A stretch of 14,963 nt of DNA from JBBSUQ01 sp038234235 (GTDB lineage: Bacteria; Bacteroidota; Bacteroidia; Flavobacteriales_D; Crocinitomicaceae), in NCBI GenBank assembly GCA_038234235.1, contig JBBSUQ010000076.1, positions 1 to 14,963 on the forward strand, in the 5' to 3' direction. The notes beneath the pieces were generated by a model. The model searched no databases, was not told the origin of the DNA, and saw nothing but the letters and a program-made list of their open reading frames with translations. Positions within the stretch are counted from its first letter, which is position 1, and every line of letters begins with the position of its first letter. Shown here piece by piece: positions 14,708 through 14,963 of the stretch. The position numbers were made by a program, and so were the translations under genes.

Positions 14708-14963
14708 TTAATCAATTATTGAATAATCGCTCAAACTCAAATCCCTTGCCAATCCTTTATATTTTGCATTGCTTCCAATCATAGAGTTCTTAATATTGGC
14801 ATCTATTATGGTAGAATTGTGTTGTAAAATGCTGTTTCTGATAATAGAATTTTGAATTTGTGCATTTTTACCTAAAGATACGTGCGGACCAATAATTGAG
14901 TTTTCAATATTTACATTTTTACCAATATAACACGTTGGAATAATAACAGAATTAAAAACTTTG
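14708..14963 (-). CDS. Sugar-phosphate nucleotidyltransferase, C-terminal part only
   Basis: The last 85 codons of this gene are in the window; the start lies beyond the right edge. The visible part is a left-handed beta-helix made of hexapeptide-like repeats: VIIPTCYIGKNVNIENSIIG, then PHVSLGKNAQIQNSII, NSILQHNSTIIDANIKNSMI and GSNAKY. It finishes in LARDLSLSDYSIID. This pattern is the C-terminal domain of long RmlA/GlmU-like NDP-sugar pyrophosphorylases, which activate sugar phosphates for surface polysaccharide synthesis. The catalytic N-terminal domain is not visible, so substrate and exact enzyme cannot be named. The stop at 14710-14708 is three bases from the TPR gene start, placing it in the same operon. 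Confidence 0.8.
   Translation of the reverse strand, partial: KVFNSVIIPTCYIGKNVNIENSIIGPHVSLGKNAQIQNSIIRNSILQHNSTIIDANIKNSMIGSNAKYKGLARDLSLSDYSIID

Overview
The window looks like a core-genome segment of a flavobacterium (phylum Bacteroidota). The DNA is AT-rich. Proteins carry Bacteroidota-type signal peptides and lipoboxes, and ribosome-binding sites are weak and A-rich rather than Shine-Dalgarno. TAnnTTTG-type -7 promoter elements are present, as is a C-terminal domain of the type IX secretion 'gliding motility-associated' kind. No mobile element, CRISPR array, tRNA or rRNA was seen. I did not find a convincing undescribed system; most of the window is housekeeping and cell-envelope genes.

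Layout, all on the minus strand unless stated. (1) 1-3948: an outer-membrane biogenesis operon read right to left, uppS, bamA, an OmpH/Skp-family chaperone and a second OmpH/Skp gene cut by the window edge. uppS and bamA overlap by an ATGA. (2) 4051-5981: the split ATP synthase unit atpD-atpC, with a clear -7 promoter element at 5974-5981 and a hairpin terminator at 4051-4086. (3) 6177-6767, plus strand: a 5'-truncated remnant of a PKD-repeat surface protein with a type B T9SS sorting domain, followed by a strong bidirectional terminator at 6781-6826. (4) 6879-8261: a secreted von Willebrand factor A protein. (5) 8379-9905: gpmI, the cofactor-independent phosphoglycerate mutase. (6) 10003-14963: a tightly packed operon read right to left, with the 3' end of a sugar nucleotidyltransferase, a TPR lipoprotein, a DUF4292 lipoprotein, an EnvC-like coiled-coil protein with a degenerate LytM domain, and an orphan sensor histidine kinase. 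The last four genes overlap one another.

Functionally, uppS supplies the undecaprenyl carrier for peptidoglycan and surface glycans, while BamA and the OmpH/Skp chaperones insert outer-membrane proteins. The last operon combines surface or periplasmic lipoproteins, a probable regulator of peptidoglycan hydrolysis and a membrane sensor kinase, which suggests an envelope or division role. The most notable points are the beheaded T9SS adhesin remnant, the EnvC-like protein that has lost most of its zinc and catalytic residues, the partnerless kinase coupled to it, and a possibly leaderless gpmI message.
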